The translations under genes and the position numbers were made by a program. The notes below the pieces were generated by a model, which was not told the DNA's origin, ran no database searches, and saw nothing but the letters and a program-made list of their open reading frames with translations. Positions 27,001-40,012 of a stretch of DNA of 64,000 nucleotides are shown piece by piece (positions within the stretch are counted from its first letter, which is position 1; each line of letters begins with the position of its first letter). Source of the DNA: Hybos culiciformis (lineage: Eukaryota; Arthropoda; Insecta; Diptera; Hybotidae); contig OZ023273.1 of assembly GCA_964007475.1 (NCBI GenBank), forward strand, positions 150,580,444 to 150,644,443, given 5' to 3'.

Positions 27001-29743
27001 TAGGCCTTCACCTTGTAATCTCAAAAGTTCTTTTTTCATCCATTCTTCTATTTCCTCAACTTGCACTTGATATAAGCGAGCCAAATTATACAATCGGCTC
27101 TGATCGTCTTTTAATCGTTTTTCAAGCTCTTCAACAGTAAGCTCATTTGTTTTCACAATGATTAAAAGTCTGTCTCGTTCTTTTCTTTGCCATTCATTGA
27201 GTTCTTCTTCTACTTTTTTTATTAATCCTTCTGCTTGTAGCCGTCCACCCTCCTTTTTAATCCATTCTTCGATTTCTTCCACTTGAACTTGATATTGCTG
27301 TGCCAATAGCTGTAGTCTATGTCTGTCTTGTTTAATTTTCTTCTCAAATTCTTCAATAGTCAAATCATTTTGCTGAACGATTATCATTAAACGATCTCTC
27401 TCTTTTTGTTGCCATTCTTTTAATTGTTTTTCGAAAGTGATGGTTCCTAAATTTTGTAGGCGTAGAATTTCTTGTTTTTGCCACTCTTCAAGCTCTTCAA
27501 TTGTTACATGATATTTTCTAGCTAAATTTTTTATGTATTCATGATCATGTCGCAAACGTTCTTGTAGTTCTTCAACAGTTAAGTTATGTTGCTGAACTAT
27601 CATCACTAGACGATCACGTTCTGTGCGTTGCCATTCCGTTAAACGCTTAATTTCTTCTTGTTGTTGAATGATAATTCCTGTTAAACGCTGCAATTCGCTC
27701 TTTAACCAATTTTCCATTTCACCAACATTTACATGATACTGTTGGGACAGCAAGATAAGACGATCTTGATCTCTTTTAATAGATTCTTGCAGTTGTTCTA
27801 CAGTTAAATTATGTTGCATTATAATTTGATTTAAACGATTTTTTTCTTGAAATTGCCATTGTCTTAATTCATCCATTTCAGAGTTATGTTGAGTAAAAGT
27901 TAGCTTTAGACGTTCAAGTTCGGTCTTTTGCCATTCTTGGAGCTCTTCAATTGATATTCTATACTGTCTGGCTAAATTATTTAATTGCAGTTGGTTTTCA
28001 CGCTGCCACCGATCCAATTCTTCCCTTGTTAAACTGTTTTGCTGAACTAACCAATTGATTCTTCCTCTTTCTTTCTGCTGCCATTCATTTAAATTTTCGG
28101 ATATCAATGTTTGCTGCTGATTCAATATTAAGAATCGATCCAGCTCACGCCGTTGCCACTCTTCAATAGCTTCCACTGTTGTGTTCCACTTAAATGCCAA
28201 ACTATGAAGACGATTTTCTTGATCTCTTTGCCATCTATCTAATTCTTCCCGAGATATTGAACTTTGTTGGAAAAGCCAAAACAATCGTTCACGTTCATCT
28301 TTTTTCCATCCTTCTTCCTCAAAACTCTCCTCCATTGTCCAATTACTAATGGTACCAAAAGGTCGATAATGATCGTAAACTACTTTTCCATCATCAATTA
28401 CTGTTTTGCTTTCACTGCCACCAACAATTGGTCGACCATCAGGTCCTGTTATAATCGTTTTGTTAAATTTAGTAATTGTTACTTTCTGATGGCCTCCAGG
28501 ATGAGTGTATATGACTTGATTACCAATGTTCCTTCTAAAATCTTCGACATCGCTATTCATTGTGAATTCTGGTACTGGAATAACAACTTGGGGTTGGGTA
28601 AAACGATTACGATTAAATTCTTCTAACATTTTTTCATCCATAAAAACAGTAGGTGAATAATTGGGCACTTGTGGTTCTTGGGTCATATGATCGTAAATCG
28701 TATGCTTGTTGCTGTTTATAGTGTGTCCTCTGGTAACGTAGGTAGGAATAATGTTTTGGTTTCTCCTATTTACATTAGTTTCTTCGCGTTCGTAGACGTT
28801 TTGATTTGGTCCAACATAAATTGGGCCCACAGCTACAGGGAATGCATTATTGGAAGAAGTTGTTGTGCAATTTTTTTTCACTATATATGTTTTGCCATTA
28901 ATTGTTCTCAGTTCTGTAGGATATGTTACATGATTGACACCATCGTATTTATTGATAGATTGAATCCCAGGAATTGAAGTCGGAGTGCCTGTGACAGTAT
29001 GAGATTCACTTTCAAAGGTTGAAATATCTCCTCCCACAAAGTTTCCGTCGAATATATTCTGCGTTTGCTGTTGGACATCTTCTGTAATTTCTAAACTTTC
29101 CAACATTTTAGCAGCTTGTTGTTCAAAAAAGTTTGGTTGCGAAATTAGATTTTGATTTATCACACCCATTTTCACATCATTCACTATTCGATAAAGAAAA
29201 TGTTGACAGTTTAAATGCATCTGTTCTTGACTTTTGCCACCATAAATTGGATAATTATCTTGAAATATACAATATAAGTTTATTTACTGAAAAATTAATG
29301 TTTTTTATTTTGAATTTTTTTACTCCAACAAATAGTATGTTAAAATCTTGCATTGCATTAAGGGTGTTTGCAAGGAGGTTCGAAAACAATTACTTTGAAT
29401 TCTATCTATAACTTTCGTTTTGAATAAATATACTTAAATTTTGAAATAAAAATCAAAAAATTTATATGTAATTATGTATGTACTTACATTTTGTATAAGA
29501 AGATGATTGTCCTTGCGATATTACATAATACTCTTGTCGCATTATATCAGCAACTTGCCGTACATCCTGCATATGCGATAATGCCCACGGTGATAGTATA
29601 ATTCTTCCAGTACAGCATATTTTTTGTGGTGCCGATTGCGTAGATTGAGACCTGTATGTGTAATGACGACTTTGTTGTGTATCAGACGGTTTGCAATAGA
29701 CATTGACAGCCAGTGCCAACATAACAAGTATGAATTTCCTCAT
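24096..29743 (-). CDS. Secreted Trp/Gln-rich helical-repeat protein, copy 2 (complete)
   Basis: Exons 29488-29743, 24331-29258 and 24096-24185 join in phase to 1757 residues. MRKFILVMLALAVNVYC is a signal peptide with likely cleavage after Cys17. Residues about 86-335 are Gln/Asn/Pro-rich linker; about 340-400 carry HPGGHQKVTITKFNKTIITG. From about 400 to 1530 the chain is a continuous array of 22-23-residue units, three per ~66-residue module: LNEWQxxERDRLxxIV, LTVEELEKRLxxDRxRLxxLA, VEEIEEWxxKExxRL with a short GLVK turn. Thr or Ser caps each helix, and Trp, Leu and Ile recur at fixed places, which suggests a helical rod or solenoid. A Gly/Tyr/Ser/Gln-rich tail follows. Exon 3 encodes a short basic end, WSKFKKKAGSIFG. 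Without splicing, the frame would stop three codons into intron 2. Generic searches may call it trichohyalin-like; I know no named orthologue. Extracellular structural, silk-like, cuticular or eggshell roles are inference. Confidence 0.83.
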
Positions 29744-32700
29744 TTTTAATAAATTAACTAGTTATTTGCATTTGAGATCTGAAAATACGAAAAAAATAAC
29801 AAAAATTAAATTAGGACTTGTGATCTTATAAAATATTTCTTTTTAAATGAATAAAAATTTAAAAATTTTTATTTTATAAATATAGAAGATAAGCTAGAAT
29901 TTATTTCATACTTATTTCATATATATCAGTCCATGATCCTTGATCTTTAAAAAATGAAGCGAATTTTTTTTTTCAGAATTTCAAATTACTTATTATATTT
30001 ATTATATATATAATTGTACATAAATAAAAAAAAGCATGTCAATGAATGAATAACATAAGTTTTTATATTATCTTTAGAAAAGAAACTGATTAATAGCACG
30101 TATATATTTGTATAAGTAAGTAGTTAGTTACAGATTATACTGCGCCAAAAATTTAACAATAATTTATTTACCATGCATAAAATGGGGGCAATGTTTATAA
30201 TATTAAATAAAAGAGTTCTTAATCGCTTAAAAATAGAAACATAAACATCAGAAATAAGAAATATGTTTGTCAAAAATTTCAGTTTGAGGTAGTTTTCGCG
30301 AATTGTTTCCTGAAAAATTTACTGGACATTACTACCAAAAATATCATTTGAACAAGCGAACTGGTCGTTTAGTGTTAAAAATTTGAATATTGTTACTGCA
30401 ATATCAGTTTTCAAAAATTTGTGTACAATACAATAATTGAAACTAAATAAAATAAATTCTAAATATATATAACTAAAATTTTTTTAAATTAACATGTTTG
30501 GATAATTTTTAATTAATAATTTCTTAGAATACCATATCAGATCATAATATTTTAGCAAAAAATTTTATCCGTAATATGTAATAAAATTAATTATTCAAAG
30601 TTAAATGATTTTTATTAAAAACAGTATAGAACAAGCCACCCACTTATTATTATTTCTAGAGATGATATTGTATGCCACTTAATGTCACTTTTTCTTTTTG
30701 AATATGTACGTGCACATATAAATCAAAACCGTTGAATAACATTAAATTTACAAATAATTTTTTTAATTGTCATAAAAACAGTGACATTAAAAATAATGAG
30801 TGATATTTTTAAAAATATTCCCATACATATTTATAAGTTTTAATTAATTAAGTTGGAATAATAAGACATATATAGGTTAGGTATACATGGGCAAATAATT
30901 CTGTCAACCCGTTATTGACGTTATTTATCTTATTTTATTAGGATTTGATTTTCAATTTGTCAACATTAGAATCTTTTGTGTCTTATAACTTTTCAGTTGT
31001 TTATATGAATATACGTAGGTTCCTAATTATAATATTTCTTAATCAAAATCAAGAAAACTGTTTGTAGTGTATTTTCAAACAAAAATGTGAACTTCAACTT
31101 AAAGAATCAGTTTCAAAAATTTTCTCATGAAATTTTCTCAACATTTTGTACCTATGATCGTACATTAAATATGAGATCGATAATAAATAGAAAAAGAAAG
31201 AGTTAAAAATTGTCGACTATCGGTGAATACCTTTCTCTATAGATATGAAGCCCTCACGAACCAATACTCTTAATAAAAATTATCAAAAACATACATAAAT
31301 ATAACAAAATTATATTAACTATAAAAATATAATTAAAAAAAAATACATCAGAAATAACATACGAGTACATCTATATGTAATTATCTGTTTTTTTTTTCCT
31401 ATATCTGTTCGATATTTCTAGTAAACAGGAAATATGTATAATTTGAAAAAATTAAAATTTTAGCGATTTTTTATTTTGTTTTATTTGAAAAAATTAATGA
31501 AAATTATTATTATCCTAAATTTGTCTGCAAATTATAATGAAAGCTTAAATAAAAACCACATTTCCAATATATACACACTATATGTATAAAAAATTATTAT
31601 TGTTTTGATTATTTTTATCAATGAAATATAATATTTCTAATTTTCACTGTGAGATCGATCCTTTTGCTCTTTATATTTATGATATTATTAAATTTTTTTT
31701 GTTGACCTATATTAATTTCAATATTATTTATTATTTTATAATGTACATTATATACAAGTATTAAGTATACATTATAATCTTTTTGTTTTGTTTTCCTTAA
31801 TGAGATGATTTTAACGCGAAATTATTCAATAATCTATAATATAAATATATTAGACATAATATGTATGTATATATTTAATATTATAAATCAGAAATTATGG
31901 TTTCAAGAAAAGTCAATGAAAGAATTAATAATTAAATTTCTGATAACAATTTTATTAAAAAAATTTGAGTTTCGCTAAAAAGTTTCTGTATATAACTTTA
32001 ATTTTATTCATTATACTGTAATAACAGTAGAATAATATCTGATGATAACTTCGAAAAAATATAAAAGTATCTTAAAGTTGGGGGAAAATTCATTCTATTA
32101 ATAAAGTTTCAACAAAATTTCCTCTTATAGATCTTAATTTTAATATGTATTGATGATACACACTATCTATTCAGTAGATCTCTTTTTATTTTTAATAATT
32201 TAAAAAAAGAATAATTTTTATTTAATTGCTATCATCAATACACATATTTAAATATTTTTAATTCTGAATAAAAAATTGATAATATAAATAATTAAATTAA
32301 ATTAAAATAATGCGCTTTTCTTGTCGGAGCATCAATTTTTTTTTTTTTTCAATGATAAGAAATAATAAAAATTAAGAAAAACAAAATTGTTTTTTTTTTT
32401 TTATTCTTTATTCCAAGAAATTTGCATTATTATTTTGTGTTTAATATTCGCGCTAAATTTTTATAAAATTAATTTATTATGTACTATACTAAGTCGTACT
32501 ATGTTGATAAGAGTAAGTTTTATGTCCAAAAGTTCATTTTTGTCGAGGTTTTTCCTGGTATATGGTAGTAAATTTGAAAATCAAATAAGTCAATGTTTTT
32601 ATTATAATTTGTTTTAGGAATCTGTTAAAGTTTAAATTTATTAATATAATGAAGATGTAAAGAATGTATGTAAAAATCTTAGAAGTTTGAGTTTTGTTTT

Positions 32701-35700
32701 TCATTCAAAATTATTTAATTTTTCTAATAGTAGGTACATTAGGTATATATTTATAAATATAATATAAATATTTCCATTTAAAACTTACTTTCTTAATTTC
32801 TAATTTATTTTTTTTAATAAAAAACTATAATTATCTTGTATTTTTCTTAATTTATTTATTTTTTCTTTATTTTAAAAATAGTTTGCAATTTATTTTTATT
32901 TTTTAATTAAGAAATTTTTTATTTTCTTTTCTGTTACACAATATTACAGAATTTGAAATAAAATAACATACAACAAACGGAAGTAATTCACAACAAGTTT
33001 TATTTTCAGTCTATTTTTTATAGATTTATTTTTTTAATTTATTTTTTTTTCCACCGGCTGATGTTTTCTAATTTTTTTACTATTTTAAAGAACCGTACCG
33101 ATTAGACTCAGAATATTGACTGATTTTATGGACATGAAGCTTTTTAGTTTATATTTAAAAAAAAAAATTAATAAAAAAATATATAACAATTTCTTAAGAG
33201 AATTTTTTATTTATTCCAATATTTAGATTTTAGAACTTTAAATTAAAAAAAAAAAATACAAAGTATCTCATCTGTGAGTTGACTAATCTTTTTTTTCTAA
33301 AGAATCTTTAATCCCTCTAATAAAAATAATAATAATAATAATGATATTTAAAATAAAGCTTTATTGATGTTTTTCTTTTATTTTTACACAAATAAAGTTC
33401 TTGTAAATTCATTCAGAAAAATTGAAAGAAAAACATTTTTTTTAATTCGTTACATTCATACCTACATAAAATATTAATATTTTTTTTATTCATGGATTTT
33501 GTTTATAGATTTAGAATAAAAAACATCATTTAAATATGAATACAAATATTTTTAAACCGAATTTTAGATTATGTAATTATATTTGAATAGTATATTACCA
33601 TATTACTTAATGAAATATGAAATAAAATATTTATATAAAATGTCACTTTTCTTTTTTCATCGACATCAACAATTTATTTACCTGTTGTTATAATTATTTA
33701 AGTTTATATAATAACTTTTTAGACATAATTGAAATTAGAATGAAAATCTTTTTATTTGGTATGTTATTTAGATAAACCATTAAATATTTGACATACATGA
33801 AGAGCCAAAATGTAGATTTAGTAAGTATTTAGATTTTTCCTGTACAAAAAAAATGTTTGTTCTATATGATTTAAGAACATTTGAAGTGATCTAACTATCT
33901 ATGCATATATCAATCCTAAAAATAATAATAAATAAAATAAAACAATATATATAAACTGATAAACATCTTTTGAAGTATGTATATAAAAGATGTTTAGCAA
34001 TTTAATTTTTCAAAATTCATAATTTGTTAAGTCAATTCACAACTTTATTATTCTTTAACATAAATTCAATATTGTCTAGAACACTGCTAGTTAGTTTTAA
34101 TACAGAAATGAATAAATATAACTTTGTTTTTTTAATTATTTATTAACATTTTTAACACACATATTGGATGTCGATAAAAATAATTTTTAACGATGGTATA
34201 TGTAGTTAATTAGTATATTTTGGGAATTATTTGTTCGTAACCGCATCCTAGTTTTTAATTTTAGACTATAATTGATTGACATGAATAATATTAATTAAAA
34301 TTTTTTTTTTTTAATTATTAATAGAAATGTAAGTCATCATAAATATGATAGGTGATTACAATAATAATGAAACTTAAAATAATTGATCTAGATTATTCAT
34401 TTGTCATTTACATTAAATTACTACAAATAAATATATTAATGGTATACCTACCTAATAAATAATTGAACAACGATTAAAAACATAAAAACTGATGAATAAT
34501 GCTAAAAAAAAAAGTTTGTAAGTACTTCAGGTAACTAGACGTTTTCATGTAGGAGAAATTTTAATTAATAAATTATTATTGTTATTAAATTTGTCATCAT
34601 AAGATAATAATTGTTACCCACTTGCACTTATAGGATTTAAGCATACAGCTAATATCGTCATTTTGATTGAAATGATCAGTAGGAGAATATAAAAAAATGT
34701 TCGTTTTACAAAATAAATAGCGAGAACTTTTTTTCTCTTTACTTATATGGAAGTTTTTGAGCAGGTTCAAGGCTTATTACTTTTCAAGCTTGTAAATTTT
34801 CTAAGTTTTAAATTATTTTTAAATCATGACCACAAGAAATATACAAAATAAATATAATTTGAATAATTATAACATTCATTAATAAAAATTTCTATTTCGT
34901 TTGAAACACACAAAAGATTAAAAATTAATCATTTTGTATTCTTAACATATTCTTTGCATTAATACTTTTTATTTTGTTATTGTCGTCAGAAAACCGCATG
35001 ATCTAATTAAATTCAAATTTTAAGTTATATAGAAATTATTAGTAGTTTTAGATAGCTAATATATAATAATAGTTTATATTATGCATTTTTAAATCATTAA
35101 AAAAAAAGAAGTTAAATAAACTTTTTGCAAGTCCGCTTTCTGGAATAATATTAGATATTTATAATTTTTATGTCTGAGGTTATTGAATTAAGAAAAAAAC
35201 CTATTTTTGTATGAAATCATATGAATATGAACAATATTATACTTTATTTACATAATATGAAAATGTTATTAAATAATCTAAATATATAGGACCATAATCT
35301 TGTTGATTTTAAACAATTAAAAATAATAAATTAAAGAAATCGATCTAAAGCCGGGTAGTTCAATATAGTAAGTGCTTCAGGATAAATAAGAGTAACAGTA
35401 AGTGTTCTTCTACTTCTCAGCAATATTATTTGCAGCTGCATATGACCTTAGAATATTGCAAAAGGAAATGCAAATGACGAATTCGAGTAAATATTATCAT
35501 TGAGTAATAATATTTATAAGAGGAGAAGAATTCATACAAGTAAATTTCAGAATTTTTTTTTCAAATAACTCAAAAATAATGACAATATTATCAATTAAGA
35601 TTATTCCCAAAAGTTTATGCAGTTTTTTTTAAAGGCGAGCTCCACTCAGACCTTTATAACCTTTCCAAACTTCGGGTTTAAATAAGGTTTCGCAAATGTT

Positions 35701-37400
35701 TATGAATAGTTGTTGAGTTAAAGGAGGTTTATCATACAAAAAATTTAGTTGTTTTAAAGTTGAGTTAAATGTGAGTTAAATCAGATTCACCTGTGGTGGG
35801 ATGTTAAGATTTCGAAAAATTCGATATTCGATATTCGATCGAATGGCAGTATGTTATGACAAAATCGCTTCTACGTTTTCTCGCTACGGTATCACAAAAA
35901 ATTTTTCAAGTGATACGGAATCGAATAAAAAAAATGTATGAATAAAGAAATTATTTTTATTCAAAATTATTTATAAAAATTAATTTTGAATAAACAAAAA
36001 TATTTGTTTTTTAATTATTTAAAAATAAAATAATTAAAAGAAAATTATTTTAATATTAATAAAAAAAAAATTAATCTAAAGGTAGGTAAACATTTTTATT
36101 TATAAAAATTAAAAAAAATAATTTTAATAAATGTAAATAAAAATAATTAGGTATGAAAAATTATTTATTATTATTTACTTTTTGCTTTTTTTTTTTTTAA
36201 CGTCAAAAATCATTTCAGAAAATGATTTTCGAAAGTATCGAAGCGAGAAAATCTTAACATGTTGCCAAAAAATCCACTCGCTTCGATGTTCGATATATCT
36301 TCGCTGTTCGAGTGACAACTTAACATGCCACCACTGATAAATTAAATGAATAAGTCCTGATATGTTATGATTACGTCAAAAAATTATCGGTTGGGCATGT
36401 ACGTTTGAATAATTAAAAAAAGAAAAAACAAAATGGCTAAAAAAAATCTTAAAAATAAAATAATTTTTTTTTTTTTGTAATTTTTATTTTTCGAATTTTA
36501 ATTTTAAATTAATTTATTCACTTATAGAATTTTTTTATAGAATTTTTTAATTATTTTTGATTAAATTTTATTCACTAATTTTTATTTAGAAAATTAAGAA
36601 AAAAAATAAAAATAAAAAAACAACAAAATTAACCCGGGTTAAAAAAAATCATGGTGTCAACAGCAATTTTCAATTGAGGGATAACCTGATTTAATTCATG
36701 AATAAAATTCTGAGTTTGGAAAGCCTATTAAACTAACATTTAGCTCGAACTGACCTATGTACTAACCTATAAACTAACGTATTCTATACAAAAAAAAAAG
36801 AAAAAATAACTACAAAAAAGCTAGTTCATATTCAGGGTTGGGAGCGAATTTTTTGTATTTAGAGGTATCTGACATTGTTGTTTTTTGTTGTTTGAGTGAG
36901 TTTTTTTTTTAATTCAGAGGTATTGCATAGTTTTATTTGGTCAAAAAAAAGTAAACAAAGAGAATAAAAAAAAACCAATAATAAAAAAAATCAAAAATAA
37001 TTCCATACAATAATTTTTTTTTTTATTAATTTTTTTTTTTTGATTTTCCTTCTTATTTTAAGATTTGTTATTAATTTTTTTTTACTAATTACATATTAAA
37101 TATTTTTCTTCAATGTTCAGTGAAAATTATTAAAATTGAGCTAAAAATTTCTGAATTTGTATGACTGGTACTTCTAAATTTTACTAGGTTTGGCGAAACT
37201 GCTTAGAACATAAAATGAATCATGTTTCGTTTGCGAAACATGTTTCAGCCTGGCTGGAGACAGCTAATTAATAATTAATATTTCATCGTTATATTTCATG
37301 TTCGCTATTCTAAATAAGGCTGAATAAAGTAAGTCGTTGGTTGGAAACATCTTAATTGTTATTGATACACATGGCAATGCGCATAAATGATGATGTCACG
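29744..37400. other. Long AT-rich intergenic stretch
   Basis: No coding sequence is supported on either strand; open frames such as 32387-32617 are low-complexity. The minus-strand region just upstream of 29743 should hold the promoter of the repeat-protein gene: a TATA-like TTTATAAGATC lies near 29830, but a TTTTCAG close to the ATG leaves room for an untranslated first exon. Apart from the foldback element at 35791-36336 and short microsatellites (for example (AAT)n near 33325) I see nothing definable. Confidence 0.55.
35791..36336. mobile_element. Foldback/MITE-like element
   Basis: The left end CTGTGGTGGGATGTTAAG and the reverse complement of the right end, CAGTGGTGGCATGTTAAG, match at 16 of 18 bases. 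Adjacent inner sequences also mirror each other (TTTCG, GCTTC and TCTCGCT motifs, ATTCGATATTCGAT against ATGTTCGATATATC). The CAGTGGTGG type of end is hAT-like. No clear 8-bp target duplication is visible, so it is old or the ends are slightly misplaced. It may be nested in a larger inverted structure marked by CTTTCCAAACT near 35660 and its mirror near 36718. Confidence 0.55.
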
Positions 37401-37410
37401 AAACATCTGG

Positions 37411-37492
37411 CTATAAATTGTCAGAATTGAAAAAAAACACTTAGCAGCTAAAAAAATATTAAACACGAAACGAAGTTTTGAGAAAACCACGT
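37411..37492 (+). promoter_or_regulatory. Putative FICD core promoter with CCACGT motif
   Basis: CTATAAATT at 37411-37419 resembles a TATA box about 170 bp before the FICD start codon. CCACGT at 37487-37492 is the core of XBP1/UPRE-type sites and would lie in the proximal promoter or 5' leader. A 9-bp-arm perfect hairpin, CATGTTTCG/CGAAACATG, sits at 37221-37242. These are motif matches only; short motifs occur by chance. Confidence 0.3.
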
Positions 37493-37583
37493 AGTTTTAT
37501 ATTAAAAGTTTAAGTTTTAGTTTTAATTATAAAATGATAACAAGAATATCAATAAAAATTAAATTCATTTTGAAAACAAATTT

Positions 37584-39304
37584 ATGATGAATTATTTAAA
37601 AGAAAATTTCAAAATGCAAATCAATGTTTTTGGAGGTTTAGTAATATTTATTTCGGGAATTGTTTTTGCCATATTAGCTTTTTTATTTGTCAATCGTAGC
37701 CAATGGGTTTTTTTGGTCAGAAAATCGCATTTGAGCAGCATTCCAGACACAAAATATATTCAAGTTCGAGATGATTTCTCCATATTTGATCCGAACAGGC
37801 ATCTTGATACACCAAAAAAATATCCAGCACAGAAAACTGATCGAGCCAATGAACAAGAAGCACTTGGCTCATTAAAATTAGCATTAGAAATGCGACGGGA
37901 AGATAAAGATGAAAAAGCATATAAACTTTTTCAACATGCAATAGCATTAGCTCCCAAACATCCAGAAATTTTAATTAAATATGGAGAATTTTTGGAACAC
38001 AAGAAGGATGTTCTCAAAGCAGATCAACTTTATTATCAAGTAAGTTCTCTAAGCAAAAATTAAATTTTAGGTAGGTACAATTAAAAATGTAGGAAAAACG
38101 CATATTTTTCCTTAATTTGAATTATAGACATATTACATAGGTAGATAGGTACTTCGATTAGCGAGTACCTACCTAACTAGGATTTAAAAATAATTCGTTT
38201 TATTTTTAGGTTCTTGTACAAAATCCAAGTAATTCTGAGGCACTGGAGCATAGAAAGAGAACTGCAACTATCGTTGATGCTTTAGATGAAAATCGGTTGA
38301 GCTTATTAGATCAAAAACGTGATGCCCTAAGTTCTATTCATGAATCAAATCCAGCTTTAAGGCGTGCTAAGAAGGAAGCATATTTTCAGCATATATATCA
38401 TTCAGTAGGAATTGAAGGCAACACCATAACATTGGCACAAACTCGTTCAATCCTAGAAACTCGAATGGCCGTTGAAGGAAAATCAATAGATGAACACAAC
38501 GAAATTTTGGGATTAGATAATGCCATGAAATATATAAATGCTAGTTTGGTTAACAAGTAAGTTGTATCCATAATCTATTATCTATCTATCTATATTCTAA
38601 ATTGAATTCACTCTTTCAAATTTATTTCATTAGGAATGACTACATTACATTAAGGGATATACTGGAAATTCATAGAAGAGTTCTTGGCCATGTAGACCCA
38701 ATAGAAGGTGGTGCTTTCAGGACAACTCAAGTTTATGTTGGCGGGCATGTGCCTCCACGACCTAATCATCTTTCGGAATTAATGAAGAGATTTGAGGACT
38801 GGTTAAATTCACCACAAGCTTTGTCTTTGCATCCAGTAAAATATGCAGCTTTGGCGCACTACAAATTAGGTAAAGAATAATTAATTAATTTATAATATCT
38901 CCGGAACCAAAAATAATGATAATTAATTTGTAGTACACATTCACCCATTTTTTGATGGAAATGGTAGAACTTCCAGATTATTGATGAACACGATTCTAAT
39001 GAGAGCATCTTATCCTCCAATTATAATACCAAAACAACAAAGGCACATGTATTATGAGTTCTTACAATTGGCCAATGAAGGTGACATTAGACCTTTTATA
39101 AGATTCGTAGCTGAATGCACAGAAAAAACAATTGATTTATATTTATGGGCTACTAGCGATCTACCTCAACAAATTCCGATGTTAGCTGAACAAGCTAATT
39201 TACTAATTAGTTCTTCTGAAATTAAGTTAGAGTTCGATGAACGAATTTCGCAAGATTTTAATGAAAATGTTGATGGTTCTGGTGCTGATGCTGAAGATGT
39301 ATGA
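37584..39304 (+). CDS. FICD: Protein adenylyltransferase/de-AMPylase FICD (Fic domain, ER)
   Basis: Exons 37584-38039, 38210-38556, 38634-38869 and 38934-39304 join in phase to 469 residues, close to the 458 of human FICD. Residues about 15-36 form one transmembrane segment (type II ER anchor). TPR-like helices run from about 105 to 170 ([19 protein letters not shown], then KADQLYYQ). The inhibitory-helix motif SVGIEGNT places the gatekeeper glutamate at 221. The catalytic Fic motif [12 protein letters not shown] spans 350-361, with His350 as the catalytic base. The family AMPylates and de-AMPylates the ER chaperone BiP, depending on ER load. Ser217 replaces the Thr common in the inhibitory motif. 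An AATAAA at 39878 could end the transcript. It converges with MSH2. Confidence 0.95.
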
Positions 39305-40012
39305 AGTTGTTTAATTTTCCTCTCAACTTTTATAGCTTATGTACATATACATATATATAATATACCTAATACCTTTACACCTTAGAGTTTCAATTTTACT
39401 ATGCCGTAATACATTATTCTCCATTTGCTCAACTTTTACTTACATAATTTACTAAATCCACCTTATGTAAAAAATTTATGACTATTTTATTTCAAAATCA
39501 TATCGAAAAGTATTATAGGCTCAGGCATTGAATTTCCTAGTTAAAAAAATTGCCCTAGTGGTAAAACCAGTGAGTATCCTTTTTCCTTCCTAGACATGAC
39601 TTATATAATTGTATGTATAAATTTAAGTAAATTACATGTACAAAAATTAAAAAATATTTTTGTAAAAAGATTGCACAAAGATTTTTATCTGTGATTTTAT
39701 AACAAATATAACTTTTTAATTTGTTTAGTTAACTAAAATTTAAGTTTAAGAAAATATGTATATTTTTAACGTATTATTAAAAAATATAAATTATTAATTT
39801 TGTGTTTAATTATAATATTTATTGATATTTATGCATAATGTGTGTTATTATATACTTGTGTTATGAGAGTAAACTGAATAAATAACAAAATTGAAAGCTT
39901 CTATTGATTATGAGTGTTAAATTACTTTACATATAAAATAGAAATTTATGTTAAAAAACTAATCGTTCCTTAATTTAAGAAACTTGAAACATTATTAGTA
40001 GTTGTTATAAAA
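39305..40012. other. Convergent 3' region between FICD and MSH2
   Basis: The stretch contains only likely 3' UTRs. AATAAA occurs on the plus strand at 39878 and on the minus strand at 39823-39818, so the two transcripts may overlap at their 3' ends. No other gene is seen. Confidence 0.5.

Larger units (their letters stand above)
21322..29743 (-). repeat. Segmental tandem duplication, unit 2
   Basis: This is the second copy of the two-gene block that matches 11487-21121. Both genes are intact here. Compared with unit 1 it has about 135 extra bases near 21455-21590, an empty MITE site near 22346, and the full first exon of the small gene. The large-gene and small-gene coding ends are about 490 bp apart (23608 to 24096), and this spacer is largely conserved in unit 1. 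Confidence 0.88.

Noticed and set aside
29462..29727. Second reading frame in exon 1 of the copy-2 repeat protein
   Set aside because: The other frame has the signal peptide and an in-phase donor at 29488, so this one is a shadow.
36620..36645. AACCCGGGTT palindrome as an operator-like site
   Set aside because: It is a single short palindrome in repeat-rich DNA with no gene nearby that would use it.
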